A stretch of DNA of 64,000 nt from Rhizobium sp. CCGE531. Its GTDB lineage: Bacteria; Pseudomonadota; Alphaproteobacteria; Rhizobiales; Rhizobiaceae. The translations under genes and the position numbers were made by a program. Under the pieces are notes generated by a model that saw only the letters and a list, made by a program, of their open reading frames with translations, made no database searches and was not told where the DNA came from. The stretch spans positions 992,001-1,056,000 of the forward strand of contig NZ_CP032685.1 of NCBI RefSeq assembly GCF_003627795.1. Direction: 5' to 3'. Below, in pieces: positions 43,430 to 52,721 of the stretch (positions are counted from its first letter, which is position 1; every line of letters begins with the position of its first letter).

Positions 43430-43994
43430 CCGTACCCTTTAGCTTCCAGTCGTCTGTGTTCGATTTGAACTAAAGCTTGTTTGCGGCAACGATGAGTCTT
43501 TGTAGATCAAGGCCTTACAAGACTGAAATCCATGAAAGTTCCATCGACCCGCGAAAAGCAGCTTTAGGATATTATTTCGCTCCGCTCGGAACGGCTCCCT
43601 GAAACGAGGGAAGTCTCGGCACGGTCCGTGCCGTATGGATCGCTTCGGCTACGATGGCGGTTCCCGGTGTAAAATAAGTTGGCTTTACCGCCTCGCACCT
43701 ATAGGTTGGATATGACACCGTGTTGCCTGATCGATGTCGGTATCGACATTTGACAATCTTTTCCTCGAGTCCATCGCACCAGGGCGTAGCGCGGCCCACA
43801 CGGAAATAGTCTGAAAAACTAGAATGTCTTTCGCAAATTGCAGGGAAATCCGGCTCTAGCGCCCGGAGCCTTTAACGGCGCACAATCTCTCTCGCCACGA
43901 AACGCCGGTCACAGGCGCTTCTCGCGCCCACATCGGAGGAGATGCGGGCAAGCCCCATGACATTCATGAGCGCCTGAAACGCTTGGGAGGAACA
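43430..43994 (+). other. Long leader/intergenic region before the purine permease
   Basis: About 565 bases. No credible gene is present; a 75-codon minus-strand frame at 43572-43799 has no recognisable family. CGGCAC (43616-43621) and GTGCCG (43627-43632) make a short hairpin. The last 85 bases hold a foldable three-way junction (separate entry). The length and structure suggest a regulated 5' untranslated leader for the permease. Confidence 0.5.
43912..43976 (+). ncRNA. Structured 5' leader, candidate three-way-junction RNA element
   Basis: CAGGCGCT (43912-43919) pairs perfectly with AGCGCCTG (43969-43976), closing a junction. Inside, GCCC-A-CATC (43926-43934) pairs with GATG-C-GGGC (43941-43949) around loop GGAGGA. 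CATGA (43956-43960) pairs with TCATG (43964-43968) around CAT. The element ends nine bases before the GGGAGG ribosome site of a purine permease, where a ligand-sensing switch would act. Resemblance to the xanthine-sensing NMT1 class was considered because of gene context, but I could not match its consensus from memory. Confidence 0.4.
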
Positions 43995-45287
43995 ATGCTT
44001 GAACGACTTTTCAAATTGAGTGAGCACGGCACGTCCGTGCGCACCGAACTCATCGCGGGCGTGACGACGTTCTTGACGATGTCCTATATCATCTTCGTCA
44101 ATCCGGATATTCTGTCGACCACCGGCATGGACCGCAATGCCATATTCGTCGCCACCTGTCTTGCCGCGGCACTGGGTTCCATCGTCATGGGGCTTGTTGC
44201 CAACTGGCCGATCGGCATGGCGCCGGGCATGGGGCTGAATGCCTTCTTTGCCTTTACAGTCGTCGCCACACTCGGATTCAGCTGGCAGCAGGCGCTCGGC
44301 GCGGTCTTCATTTCGGGCGCCATCTTCGTCTTGCTGACGGTCACCGGTGTGCGCAGCTGGCTGATCGAAGGCATTCCGCGTTCGCTCAGAAGCGCGATCG
44401 CCGCCGGTATCGGTCTCTTTCTGGCGATCATCGCGCTCAAGAGCGCCGGCATCGTCGTTGCCAACAAGGCGACACTCATCGGTCTTGGAGACCTGAAACA
44501 GACGGGCCCCCTTCTTGCGATCTTCGGCTTCTTCGTCATCGCCGTTCTCGATGCGATGCGCGTAAGGGGCTCGATCCTGATCGGCATTCTATCCGTCACC
44601 GTCCTCTCCTGGATCCTCGGCGTCAGCCAGTTCCACGGCATCGTTTCGGCTCCGCCCTCGATGATGCCGACCTTCCTGCAGCTCGACATCGTGGGCGCCC
44701 TCCATGGCGGCCTGGTCCACATCATCCTCGTCTTCGTGCTCGTCGAGGTCTTCGACGCGACCGGAACGCTGATCGGCGTCGCCAAGCGGGCAAAGCTTCT
44801 CGAGGAAGGAAAACCAAACCGCCTGAGCCGGGCTCTGCTTGCCGACAGCGCGGCCATCGTCGCCGGCTCGCTGATGGGCACCAGCAGCACAACGGCCTAT
44901 GTCGAAAGTGCCTCGGGCGTTCAGGCGGGCGGCCGCACCGGCCTGACGGCGTTGACCATCGCCGTGCTTTTCCTGGCGTCTCTGTTCTTTTCACCGCTCG
45001 CGGGCTCCGTTCCCGCCTATGCAACCGCACCAGCCCTGCTCTATGTCGCCGGCCTGATGATGCGCGAGTTGACCGAGATCGAATGGGACGACCTGACCGA
45101 GGCGGCACCGGCAGCGCTGACGGCACTTGCAATGCCGTTCACCTACTCGATCGCCAATGGTCTTGCCTTCGGGTTCATCAGCTACGTCGTCCTGAAGGTT
45201 GGCACCGGGCGCTGGAAGACGCTTCATCTGGCGACGCAGATCGTTGCCGCCTTGTTCGTCGTTCGCTTCGCCTTCTTCGCGGCCTAG
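43995..45287 (+). CDS. NCS2-family purine permease (AzgA-like, adenine/guanine/hypoxanthine)
   Basis: A 430-residue inner-membrane importer with about twelve hydrophobic segments. It has the AzgA/COG2252 start (TELIAGVTTFLTMSYIIFVN), then APGMGLNAFFAFTVV, LVEVFDATGTLIGVAKRA and GTSSTTAYVESASGVQAGGR, all highly conserved in purine transporters of this branch. ATG 43995 follows GGGAGGAAC. It heads the purine-degradation region and presumably brings in guanine, hypoxanthine or adenine for GuaD and XdhAB. A structured leader lies upstream and a strong terminator is downstream. Confidence 0.9.
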   Translation: MLERLFKLSEHGTSVRTELIAGVTTFLTMSYIIFVNPDILSTTGMDRNAIFVATCLAAALGSIVMGLVANWPIGMAPGMGLNAFFAFTVVATLGFSWQQALGAVFISGAIFVLLTVTGVRSWLIEGIPRSLRSAIAAGIGLFLAIIALKSAGIVVANKATLIGLGDLKQTGPLLAIFGFFVIAVLDAMRVRGSILIGILSVTVLSWILGVSQFHGIVSAPPSMMPTFLQLDIVGALHGGLVHIILVFVLVEVFDATGTLIGVAKRAKLLEEGKPNRLSRALLADSAAIVAGSLMGTSSTTAYVESASGVQAGGRTGLTALTIAVLFLASLFFSPLAGSVPAYATAPALLYVAGLMMRELTEIEWDDLTEAAPAALTALAMPFTYSIANGLAFGFISYVVLKVGTGRWKTLHLATQIVAALFVVRFAFFAA

Positions 45288-45459
45288 CCACGACAGCGCA
45301 TTTTGGACACTTCAGGGAGCCGGATCGTCCGTTGCGATGGTCCGGCTTCCAATCTATTTGCAAGATCCGCCTGTTGCACGGATGGGCAATGCCTAAGAAC
45401 CGCCAGCGGGAGACAGTAGATCGCAGATAGTATGCAAAACAAGATATCCGAAGAATAAA

Positions 45460-45488
45460 GGGGCGCCGCAATTGCGGCGCCCCTTTTT
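45460..45488. terminator. Strong intrinsic terminator between permease and allA (bidirectional)
   Basis: GGGGCGCCGC (45460-45469), loop AATT, GCGGCGCCCC (45474-45483) form a perfect 10-bp stem followed by TTTTT. The complementary side is preceded by AATAAAG, giving a U-rich tail on the minus strand too. It lies between the convergent ends of the permease (45287) and ureidoglycolate lyase (45513) and should stop both transcripts. Confidence 0.9.
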
Positions 45489-45512
45489 ATTCCTTCGAAC
45501 CCAGTCTCCTGA

Positions 45513-45998
45513 TCAACGGATCAGGAACGGCTCCGCAAAGAAGTGCTCTTCCAGATTGACACCCTCGCCGCCACGGTCGACGACGGCAAAATCCGAGACG
45601 CCGTCGAGAGGTGTGAGGATGCCATGCCAGATATTGCGGCCGATATTGACACCCTGCCTGGGCTTCGTCCGGAAGGCCAAAGGCTCCCCCGGCCCATTTG
45701 CGGTTTCCTGCGCCACGACAATCAGGAAGGGGTTGTCGGTCAGCGGTATGAAGGCCTGGCTACCGAGCGGATGCCGCTCCACCATCTTCAATTCCAGCGG
45801 CAGCTCGTAGGGCTCGCCGCGCAGCAGGCTGATCATCGGCCGCGCCTTGTCGCCGGTTGCTTCGATCTTGGCAAGATCATGGTATCGCACACATTTCCCG
45901 GCGTTGATGGGGTAATTATAGGCCCCTTCCATCTCTATCACCTCGCCGAAGGGGAAGAAGGCAACACGCGTCAACGGCTGAATCTCGATCACTTTCAT
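45513..45998 (-). CDS. allA: Ureidoglycolate lyase
   Basis: A 161-residue cupin-like enzyme that splits (S)-ureidoglycolate into glyoxylate and urea, the last step of ureide breakdown. Family features are VAFFPFGEVIEMEGAYNYPI, the metal/substrate region VERHPLGSQAFIPL, VNIGRNIWHGILTPLDGVSDF and VDRGGEGVNLEEHFF near the end. ATG 45998 follows GAGGAGAGC. It lies downstream of the PuuE-UraD fusion on the same strand, 43 bases apart, so both are likely co-transcribed. The glyoxylate it makes is the substrate of the nearby bhc enzymes. Confidence 0.92.
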   Translation of the reverse strand: MKVIEIQPLTRVAFFPFGEVIEMEGAYNYPINAGKCVRYHDLAKIEATGDKARPMISLLRGEPYELPLELKMVERHPLGSQAFIPLTDNPFLIVVAQETANGPGEPLAFRTKPRQGVNIGRNIWHGILTPLDGVSDFAVVDRGGEGVNLEEHFFAEPFLIR

Positions 45999-46041
45999 GC
46001 ACGCTCTCCTCACTTGTGCTCTTGATGCGCTATGGCCGACC

Positions 46042-47496
46042 TCACGCCGCACTCGGCTGTGTGCTTCGATGCAGCCCTTCTCCATCAGGAAACATGGCGG
46101 CGAGCCGCAGGAACGCGATCCGCTCCACCTGCCGGCAGGCGGTGGCGAATTCGGTGTCGCGGTCATTCTCGATCCGGGCCTCGAAGGCGGCCAGGATCCC
46201 GGATTTCGTATGATCCCGCACGGCAATGATGAACGGGAAGCCGAACTTTGCGACGTAGCTGTCGTTGAGATCGGTGAAATGCGCCCGCTCGTCGTCCGTC
46301 AGCGCGTCAAGGCCGGCGGAGGCCTGCTCTTCCGTCGAGCTTGCCGTCAGACGCCTGGCCTGCGCCAGCTTGCCGGCAAGATCCGGATGGGCGACGAGCA
46401 CGCCAAGCCGCTCCTCCTCGCTTGCCGCTCGGAACTGGAAGGCGAGCGCGGCATGAAGCCCGATCGCCGTATCATTTGCCGGCGAAAGTTCGCCAGCGAA
46501 GGCACGGCGGGCGATCCAGGGCGAATGTTCGAAGACGCTGCCGAAGCGCTCGACAAAGGTGCCTTCCGGCATCTGCGAGGGTCGCTCGACGGCCGGCTTC
46601 GGCGGATGGGTTTTCGCCCAATGTTCGGCAATATCGATGCGGCGAGCGATCCAGACCTTCTCGTGGCTCTGGACGTAATCAATGAAGCGGGCGAGCGCCA
46701 TGATGCGTCCCGGACGCCCGATCAGGCGACAGTGCAGGCCGATGCTCATCATCCTCGGGCTGCCGGCTGCACCTTCGGCATAGAGCGCGTCGAAGGAATC
46801 CTTCAGGTAGCTGAAGAACTGATCGCCGCTGTTGAACCCCTGCGGCGTCGCAAAGCGCATGTCATTGGCGTCGAGCGTATAGGGAATGATGAGCTGATGG
46901 CGGCCGCCATGCTCATGCCAATAGGGAAGGTCGTCGGCATAGGTGTCGGAGATGTAATCGAAACCTGCTTCCGTCACCAGACCAACAGTGTTGACCGAGC
47001 AGCGGCCGGTATACCAGCCGCGCGGCCGCTCGCCGGTAATGAGCGTGTGCAGGCGAATCGCCTCAGCGATCGCCGCGCGTTCCTCGTCCGGATCCATATC
47101 CTTGTGCTCGACCCATTTGAGGCCATGCGAGGCGATCTCCCAGCCGGCCTCTTGCATAGCGGCGACCTGCGCCGGCGAGCGTCGGAGAGCGGTTGCGACG
47201 CCATAGACCGTGACGGGCAGCTGCTTCTCGATGAAAAGCCGGTGCAGACGCCAGAAGCCGGCGCGGGCGCCATATTCGTAGATCGATTCCATGTTCCAGT
47301 GGCGCTGGCCCGGCCATGGAGCAGCGCCGACGATCTCCGAAAGAAAGGCTTCGGATGCCGCGTCGCCATGCAGCACGCAGTTCTCGCCACCCTCTTCATA
47401 ATTCAGGACGAATTGCACGGCGATGCGTGCATCGCCCGGCCATTGAGCCGCCGGCGGCGTTCGGCCATATCCGTGCATGTCACGGCAATATCGCAT
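46042..47496 (-). CDS. puuE: Fused allantoinase (PuuE) and OHCU decarboxylase (UraD)
   Basis: A 484-residue two-domain protein. Residues about 1-305 are a NodB-like, metal-independent allantoinase (QFVLNYEEGGENCVLHGD, ESIYEYGARAGFWRLHRLF, GRCSVNTVGLVTEAGFDYIS, SIGLHCRLIGRPGR). Residues about 320-484 are 2-oxo-4-hydroxy-4-carboxy-5-ureidoimidazoline decarboxylase (FVERFGSVFEHSPWIARRAF, LVAHPDLAGKLAQA, LNDSYVAKFGFPFIIAV). The two parts catalyse consecutive steps, OHCU to S-allantoin and allantoin to allantoate. ATG 47496 follows GGAGGAGTG. It is divergent from uraH. The fusion order is PuuE then UraD, the reverse of the reaction order. Confidence 0.92.
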   Translation of the reverse strand: MRYCRDMHGYGRTPPAAQWPGDARIAVQFVLNYEEGGENCVLHGDAASEAFLSEIVGAAPWPGQRHWNMESIYEYGARAGFWRLHRLFIEKQLPVTVYGVATALRRSPAQVAAMQEAGWEIASHGLKWVEHKDMDPDEERAAIAEAIRLHTLITGERPRGWYTGRCSVNTVGLVTEAGFDYISDTYADDLPYWHEHGGRHQLIIPYTLDANDMRFATPQGFNSGDQFFSYLKDSFDALYAEGAAGSPRMMSIGLHCRLIGRPGRIMALARFIDYVQSHEKVWIARRIDIAEHWAKTHPPKPAVERPSQMPEGTFVERFGSVFEHSPWIARRAFAGELSPANDTAIGLHAALAFQFRAASEEERLGVLVAHPDLAGKLAQARRLTASSTEEQASAGLDALTDDERAHFTDLNDSYVAKFGFPFIIAVRDHTKSGILAAFEARIENDRDTEFATACRQVERIAFLRLAAMFPDGEGLHRSTQPSAA

Positions 47497-47656
47497 GAAA
47501 CACTCCTCCAAATGTCTTCGATGGCAAATGTCTAACCGCAAATCGCGCGCGCTATTCCCCTTGGAAATTTTGAAAGTCTCGAACGATCCGACTGCTTTTC
47601 ATGGGAATGAGCCTGTCGGATAGTGGAGGCAGGAGCGCTACGTTCGGGAGAAAAAC

Positions 47657-48022
47657 ATGCAGTCTCATTCGCCAGGAGCCGGCCGGCTCACGACCCACGT
47701 GCTGGATACCGCGCTCGGCAAGCCCGCAAGGGGTCTGCGCATCGATCTCTACCGGATCGAGGACGACACGCATCGCCACCTCATATCCGCCGAGACCAAT
47801 GATGACGGCCGCTGCGATGCGCCGCTCCTGTCGGGAGAAACCATGAAGGCCGGCACCTACGAACTGTGCTTCCATGCCGGCGATTATCTCGGCCGCCCAT
47901 CCGAAGGCCCGATGTTCCTGGATATCATCCCGATCCGGTTCGGCCTCGCCGACGAGGGAGCGCATTACCATGTGCCGTTGCTCCTTTCGCCCTACAGCTA
48001 TTCCACCTATCGCGGGAGCTGA
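47657..48022 (+). CDS. uraH: 5-hydroxyisourate hydrolase (transthyretin-like)
   Basis: A 121-residue HIU hydrolase. The N-terminal [20 protein letters not shown] has the catalytic His, and the C-terminus ends in the diagnostic YRGS. The middle [10 protein letters not shown] and [19 protein letters not shown] match the family closely. It opens 5-hydroxyisourate, the product of PuuD, to give OHCU for UraD. It is first of a plus-strand operon, three bases before xdhA, and divergent from the PuuE-UraD fusion. Confidence 0.95.
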   Translation: MQSHSPGAGRLTTHVLDTALGKPARGLRIDLYRIEDDTHRHLISAETNDDGRCDAPLLSGETMKAGTYELCFHAGDYLGRPSEGPMFLDIIPIRFGLADEGAHYHVPLLLSPYSYSTYRGS

Positions 48023-48025
48023 GCG

Positions 48026-49510
48026 ATGACAGCTATGAAAATCCGTTCCGAACTGCGTTTCATCCTGAACGGCCAGGACGTGGCTCTTAGCAACGTCGCG
48101 CCGGACCAGACCTTGCTCGATTGGCTGCGGCTTTCCCGCTCGTTGAAGGGTACGAAGGAAGGCTGCGCCGAGGGCGACTGCGGCGCCTGCACGGTGCTTG
48201 TGGGACGGCTGACACCGGCGGGCGGGCTTGTCTACGAAGGCGTTAACGCCTGCATTCGTTTCCTCGGCTCACTCGACGGCTGCCATATCGTCACTGTCGA
48301 ACATCTGACAGCCAGCGACGAGCGTCTGCATCCAGTGCAGCAGGCCATGATCGATTTCCACGGTTCGCAATGCGGCTTCTGCACCCCGGGCTTCGTCATG
48401 TCGCTCTATGGGCTCTGGATGCAGACGCCGAACCCGACGGACCAGCAGATCGAAACGGCGCTCCAGGGCAATCTCTGTCGCTGCACCGGCTACGAGCCGA
48501 TCCTGCGCGCCGCGCGGGCCATTTCCAGCTATGGCGGGACTGAGAACGACCCCTTGCTTATTGAGCGCGAAACGATGGTTGCGCGGCTGAAGGCTCTTGC
48601 CGACGGCGCGCGCGTCGAAATCGGCGAAGGCCGTCATCGGCTGATCGTGCCGGCTGGCCTCGACGATTTCGCCTCTGCTCTCGAAGCGTCGCCGACGGCG
48701 ACGGTGGTGGCCGGTTCCACCGACGTCGGCCTCTGGGTCACCAAGCATATGCGCGACATCTCGCCGGTGATCTTTATTGCCGGACTGCAGGAATTAAAAT
48801 CGATTGGCGTGAAAGATGACGTCATCACCATCGGCGCCGGCATCACCTATTCGGAGGCGATCGCGACGCTTTCGCGACATATTCCAGCGCTCGGTCCGCT
48901 GATTGCCCGTATCGGCGGCCAGCAGGTGCGCAACATGGGCACGATCGGCGGCAACATCGCCAACGGCTCGCCGATCGGCGATACCCCGCCTCCCCTGATC
49001 GCGCTCGGCACATCGCTGACGCTGCGCAAGGGCGAAACCCGCCGCACGATAGCGCTTGAGGATTTCTTCATTGCCTATGGTAAGCAGGATCGTAAGCCCG
49101 GCGAATTCGTCGAAGCTGTGCATATTCCGGTTCCGGCAGCGGGCGAAAACTTCGCCGTCTACAAGGTGACTAAGCGCCGGGACGAGGACATTACAGCGAC
49201 GCTTGGCGCCTTCCGCCTGCAACTTGCTGCCGATGGCACGGTCGCCGGCATCTGGATCGCCTATGGCGGCATGGCCGCGACGCCGAAACGGGCCTTCGCC
49301 GTTGAACAAGCATTGCTCGGCCAACCCTGGAACGAGAAGACGGTGGAGACGGCAATGGAGAAATACGCCGAGGATTATGCACCGCTGACCGATATGCGCG
49401 CGACCGCGGAATACCGCGCACTCGCAGCCAAGAACCTTCTCTTGCGTTTCTACCTCGAAACGACGTCCCGTGCGGCACCGGCTCAGGTGTCCAGATATGA
49501 GGCTGCATAG
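48026..49510 (+). CDS. xdhA: Xanthine dehydrogenase small subunit (FeS/FAD)
   Basis: A 494-residue subunit. The first 2Fe-2S site is in GCAEGDCGACTVLVG and the second in QCGFCTPGFVMSLYG and GNLCRCTGYEPILRAA. The FAD-binding domain from about residue 185 contains VVAGSTDVGLWVTK and IGGNIANGSPIGDTPP. It passes electrons from the molybdenum subunit to NAD. With XdhB it oxidises hypoxanthine and xanthine to urate. Three bases after uraH and three before xdhB, so the operon is tightly coupled. Confidence 0.95.
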   Translation: MTAMKIRSELRFILNGQDVALSNVAPDQTLLDWLRLSRSLKGTKEGCAEGDCGACTVLVGRLTPAGGLVYEGVNACIRFLGSLDGCHIVTVEHLTASDERLHPVQQAMIDFHGSQCGFCTPGFVMSLYGLWMQTPNPTDQQIETALQGNLCRCTGYEPILRAARAISSYGGTENDPLLIERETMVARLKALADGARVEIGEGRHRLIVPAGLDDFASALEASPTATVVAGSTDVGLWVTKHMRDISPVIFIAGLQELKSIGVKDDVITIGAGITYSEAIATLSRHIPALGPLIARIGGQQVRNMGTIGGNIANGSPIGDTPPPLIALGTSLTLRKGETRRTIALEDFFIAYGKQDRKPGEFVEAVHIPVPAAGENFAVYKVTKRRDEDITATLGAFRLQLAADGTVAGIWIAYGGMAATPKRAFAVEQALLGQPWNEKTVETAMEKYAEDYAPLTDMRATAEYRALAAKNLLLRFYLETTSRAAPAQVSRYEAA

Positions 49511-49513
49511 GCC

Positions 49514-51868
49514 ATGAACAAACACGCTTCTGACATCAAGGCCGAAACCATCGTCGGTGGGGTTCATACCAGCCCACGCCATGACTCCGCGCACAAGCAT
49601 GTCTCCGGCACGGCCGTCTATATTGATGACATTACCAAACCCACAGGCACGCTGCATGCCGGTCTTGGCCTGTCCACCGTGGCGCACGGCATCCTGAAAT
49701 CGGTCGATCTAACTGCCGTACACGCCGCACCCGGCGTCGTCGCCGTACTGACCCATGAAGACGTGCCCGGCGTCAACGATATCTCGCCCTCCTACATGCA
49801 CGACGATCCGGTGCTTGCGGCCGGCAAGGTCGAGTTTCACGGACAGCCGATCTTCTGCGTGATCGCCGAGACGCGCGAGCAGGCCCGCCGCGCCGCGCGG
49901 TTAGCCAAGATCGACTATGAGGAATTGCCAGCCGAGATCGACATCTGGAATCTCGATGTTTCGACCCATCGTCAGGTCGTCACCCCGCTGACACTGAAGC
50001 GTGGCGATGCGGCGGAAAACCTTGAGCGTGCGCCGCGTCGCGTAAAGGGCCGCATGCGGCTCGGTGGCCAGGATCATTTCTATCTCGAAGGCCAGGTCTC
50101 GCTTGCCGTGCCCGGCGAGGATGACGAGGTCGTCGTCTATTGCTCCACCCAGGGCCCGAGCGAAACACAGCATATGGTTGCCCATGCGCTCGGCGTGCCG
50201 AGCAATGCCGTGACGATCGAGGTTCGCCGCATGGGCGGTGGCTTCGGCGGCAAGGAAACGCAGGCGAACCAATGCGCCGCAATCGCAGCCATCGCCGCCA
50301 GGAAGCTGAAGCGCGCCGTCAAGGTCCGGCTCGACCGCGATGAGGACATGGTCGCCACCGGCAAGCGGCACGATTTTGCCATCGACTACGATGTCGGTTT
50401 CGACGATGAGGGTCGCATCCTGGCCGTCGATTATACGTTTGCGCTCCGGGCCGGCTTTTCCGCCGATCTTTCCGGCCCGGTCGGCGACCGCGCGCTGTTC
50501 CACTGCGACAATGCCTATTTCTTCCCGCATGTTCATGCGAAATCGGCGCCGCTCTACACCAACACCGTCTCCAACACCGCCTTCCGCGGCTTTGGCGCGC
50601 CGCAGGGCATGGTGGGTGCCGAGCGCGTCATCGACGAGGTGGCCTTTGCGGTCGGCAAGGATCCGCTCGACATCCGGAAGCTGAATTTCTATGACGCGAT
50701 GGGCGTTAAGGGCGAACGCAATATCACCCCCTATCACCAGACCGTCGAGGATTGCATCATCCAGCGCATCGTCGCCGAGCTTGAGGAAAGCGCCGATTAC
50801 GCCGGGCGGCGCCGGGCGATCGCCGAATTCAACGCAAAGAGCCGCATCGTCAAGCGCGGCATCGCGCTGACCCCGGTGAAATTCGGCATCTCCTTCACCA
50901 AGACGGAATCGAACCAGGCCGGCGCGCTGGTGCATGTCTATAGCGACGGCTCCGTGCATATGAACCATGGCGGCACAGAGATGGGACAAGGCCTGCATCT
51001 GAAGGTGGCGCAGGTCGTGGCGGAGGAGTTCCAGATCGATCTCGACCGGGTGAAGATCACCGCAACGACGACGGCCAAGGTGCCGAACACCTCTCCGACC
51101 GCTGCCTCCTCGGGCGCGGACCTGAACGGCATGGCGGCTCAGAACGCCGCGCGCCAGATCAAGGACCGGCTGATCGCCTTCGCCGCCGAAAGCCACCAGG
51201 TGCCGCGCGATCAGGTGGTGTTCCTGCCCAATCGCGTGCGGATCGGCGATATCGAGATGTCCTTCCCCGATCTCATCAGGAAGGCCTATATGGCCCGCGT
51301 CCAGCTCTCGGCCGCCGGCTTCTACAAGACGCCGAAGATCCATTGGGACCGCAAGGCGGGCCGTGGCCATGCCTTCTACTATTATGCCTATGGCGCTGCC
51401 TGCTCGGAGGTGTCGATCGACACGCTGACCGGCGAATATGTCGTTGAGCGCACCGATATTCTCCACGATACCGGCCGCTCGCTGAACAAGGCGATCGATA
51501 TCGGCCAGATCGAGGGCGGCTTCATTCAGGGCATGGGCTGGCTGACGACGGAGGAGCTCTGGTGGGATGGTAAAGGACGGCTGCGCACCCATGCGCCCTC
51601 GACCTATAAGATCCCGCTTGCATCCGATCGCCCGAAGATTTTCAATGTAGCCCTGACCGACTGGTCGGAAGCCTATGAGCCGACGATCCATCGTTCGAAA
51701 GCAGTCGGCGAGCCGCCGTTGCCGCTCGGCATTTCCGTCTTGCACGCCCTATCGGACGCGGTGGCAAGCGTTGGCGACCACAGGATCTGCCCGCGCCTCG
51801 ATGCGCCGGCAACGCCCGAGCGGGTGCTGATGGCAATCGAGCGTCTCAAGACCGCGCGAAAGGAGTGA
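49514..51868 (+). CDS. xdhB: Xanthine dehydrogenase large molybdenum subunit
   Basis: A 784-residue molybdopterin-binding subunit, the expected length. Features are HKHVSGTAVYIDDITKP at the start, RRMGGGFGGKETQAN near residue 240, TAFRGFGAPQGMVGAERVID with the active-site Arg/Phe region, SSGADLNG, and SKAVGEPPLPLGIS with the catalytic Glu near the C-terminus. It binds the purine and transfers oxygen from water. It forms a heterodimer, or dimer of heterodimers, with XdhA. Confidence 0.95.
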   Translation: MNKHASDIKAETIVGGVHTSPRHDSAHKHVSGTAVYIDDITKPTGTLHAGLGLSTVAHGILKSVDLTAVHAAPGVVAVLTHEDVPGVNDISPSYMHDDPVLAAGKVEFHGQPIFCVIAETREQARRAARLAKIDYEELPAEIDIWNLDVSTHRQVVTPLTLKRGDAAENLERAPRRVKGRMRLGGQDHFYLEGQVSLAVPGEDDEVVVYCSTQGPSETQHMVAHALGVPSNAVTIEVRRMGGGFGGKETQANQCAAIAAIAARKLKRAVKVRLDRDEDMVATGKRHDFAIDYDVGFDDEGRILAVDYTFALRAGFSADLSGPVGDRALFHCDNAYFFPHVHAKSAPLYTNTVSNTAFRGFGAPQGMVGAERVIDEVAFAVGKDPLDIRKLNFYDAMGVKGERNITPYHQTVEDCIIQRIVAELEESADYAGRRRAIAEFNAKSRIVKRGIALTPVKFGISFTKTESNQAGALVHVYSDGSVHMNHGGTEMGQGLHLKVAQVVAEEFQIDLDRVKITATTTAKVPNTSPTAASSGADLNGMAAQNAARQIKDRLIAFAAESHQVPRDQVVFLPNRVRIGDIEMSFPDLIRKAYMARVQLSAAGFYKTPKIHWDRKAGRGHAFYYYAYGAACSEVSIDTLTGEYVVERTDILHDTGRSLNKAIDIGQIEGGFIQGMGWLTTEELWWDGKGRLRTHAPSTYKIPLASDRPKIFNVALTDWSEAYEPTIHRSKAVGEPPLPLGISVLHALSDAVASVGDHRICPRLDAPATPERVLMAIERLKTARKE

Positions 51869-51872
51869 GGTT

Positions 51873-52721
51873 ATGTCTGCCGCCTGCGAAGATATCCGGG
51901 ATTTCCTGCGTCGCGAACCAGCGTCGATTCTCGTCGAGGTGACCCGCGTCGCGGGCTCGGCGCCGCGCGATACCGATGCCTGGATGCTGGTGTCGGAACG
52001 GGCGATCTTCGCGACGATCGGTGGCGGGCAGCTCGAATATATGGCGATAGACCAGGCGCGCCGGGCCTTGCGCTCCGGCCTCGCGGCCGAGCCGATGAAC
52101 GTGCCGCTCGGCCCGGAGATCGGCCAATGCTGCGGCGGTCGGGTGGGCCTTGCCTTCACTGCGCTCAATACCGAGCTTGCGAGCGATCTCGTCGCCCGCA
52201 GCGACCGGGAGATGGCCGCGCGTCCGCATGTCTATGTTTTCGGGGCCGGCCATGTCGGCGATGCGCTCGCCTTGGCGCTTTCGCTGGCGCCGCTGCGTGT
52301 CATTCTGGTGGATACGCGCGAGAATGAACTCACCGCCTCCAACGTGCCGCGCATCGAGACCTGCCTGACGGCCATGCCGGAGGCCGTCGTGCGCGATGCG
52401 CCAGCCGGCAGCAGTTTCGTGATCCTCACCCATGATCACGCGCTCGATTTCCTGATTGCCGCAGAGGCGCTCAAGCGTGACGATGCCGCCTATGTCGGCA
52501 TGATCGGCTCGAAGACGAAACGCGCCACCTTCCGCAACTGGCTGTCGCGGGAAACCGTCCGGCCGGACCTTTTCGATCGCCTCGTCTGCCCGATCGGCGG
52601 GACGGCGGTGAAGGACAAGCGCCCCACCGTCATCGCCACCCTCGCTGCCGCCGAGATCATGACGGCTGCACTGACTTGGACCGCCGATCGCGCAAAACTT
52701 ACTGGAGCCGTCAGCCGCTAG
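51873..52721 (+). CDS. xdhC: Xanthine dehydrogenase accessory protein XdhC
   Basis: A 282-residue chaperone that binds and sulfurates the molybdenum cofactor and inserts it into XdhB. The N-terminal domain carries VEVTRVAGSAPRDTDAWMLV, FATIGGGQLEYMAIDQARR and GQCCGGRV. The C-terminal Rossmann part has YVFGAGHVGDALALALS and MIGSKTKRATF. AAAGGAGTGAG precedes ATG 51873. Its last 11 bases overlap the end of the convergent lysR gene. Confidence 0.94.
   Translation: MSAACEDIRDFLRREPASILVEVTRVAGSAPRDTDAWMLVSERAIFATIGGGQLEYMAIDQARRALRSGLAAEPMNVPLGPEIGQCCGGRVGLAFTALNTELASDLVARSDREMAARPHVYVFGAGHVGDALALALSLAPLRVILVDTRENELTASNVPRIETCLTAMPEAVVRDAPAGSSFVILTHDHALDFLIAAEALKRDDAAYVGMIGSKTKRATFRNWLSRETVRPDLFDRLVCPIGGTAVKDKRPTVIATLAAAEIMTAALTWTADRAKLTGAVSR

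Noticed and set aside
43572..43799. 75-codon minus-strand frame in the permease leader region
   Set aside because: No family, no clear ribosome site, and unusual composition; left as noncoding.
49901..51745. Very long antisense open frame (about 614 codons) opposite xdhB
   Set aside because: It lies entirely within a highly conserved gene and its composition is the Arg/Asp/His-rich pattern typical of antisense frames in high-GC DNA; no family is recognisable.
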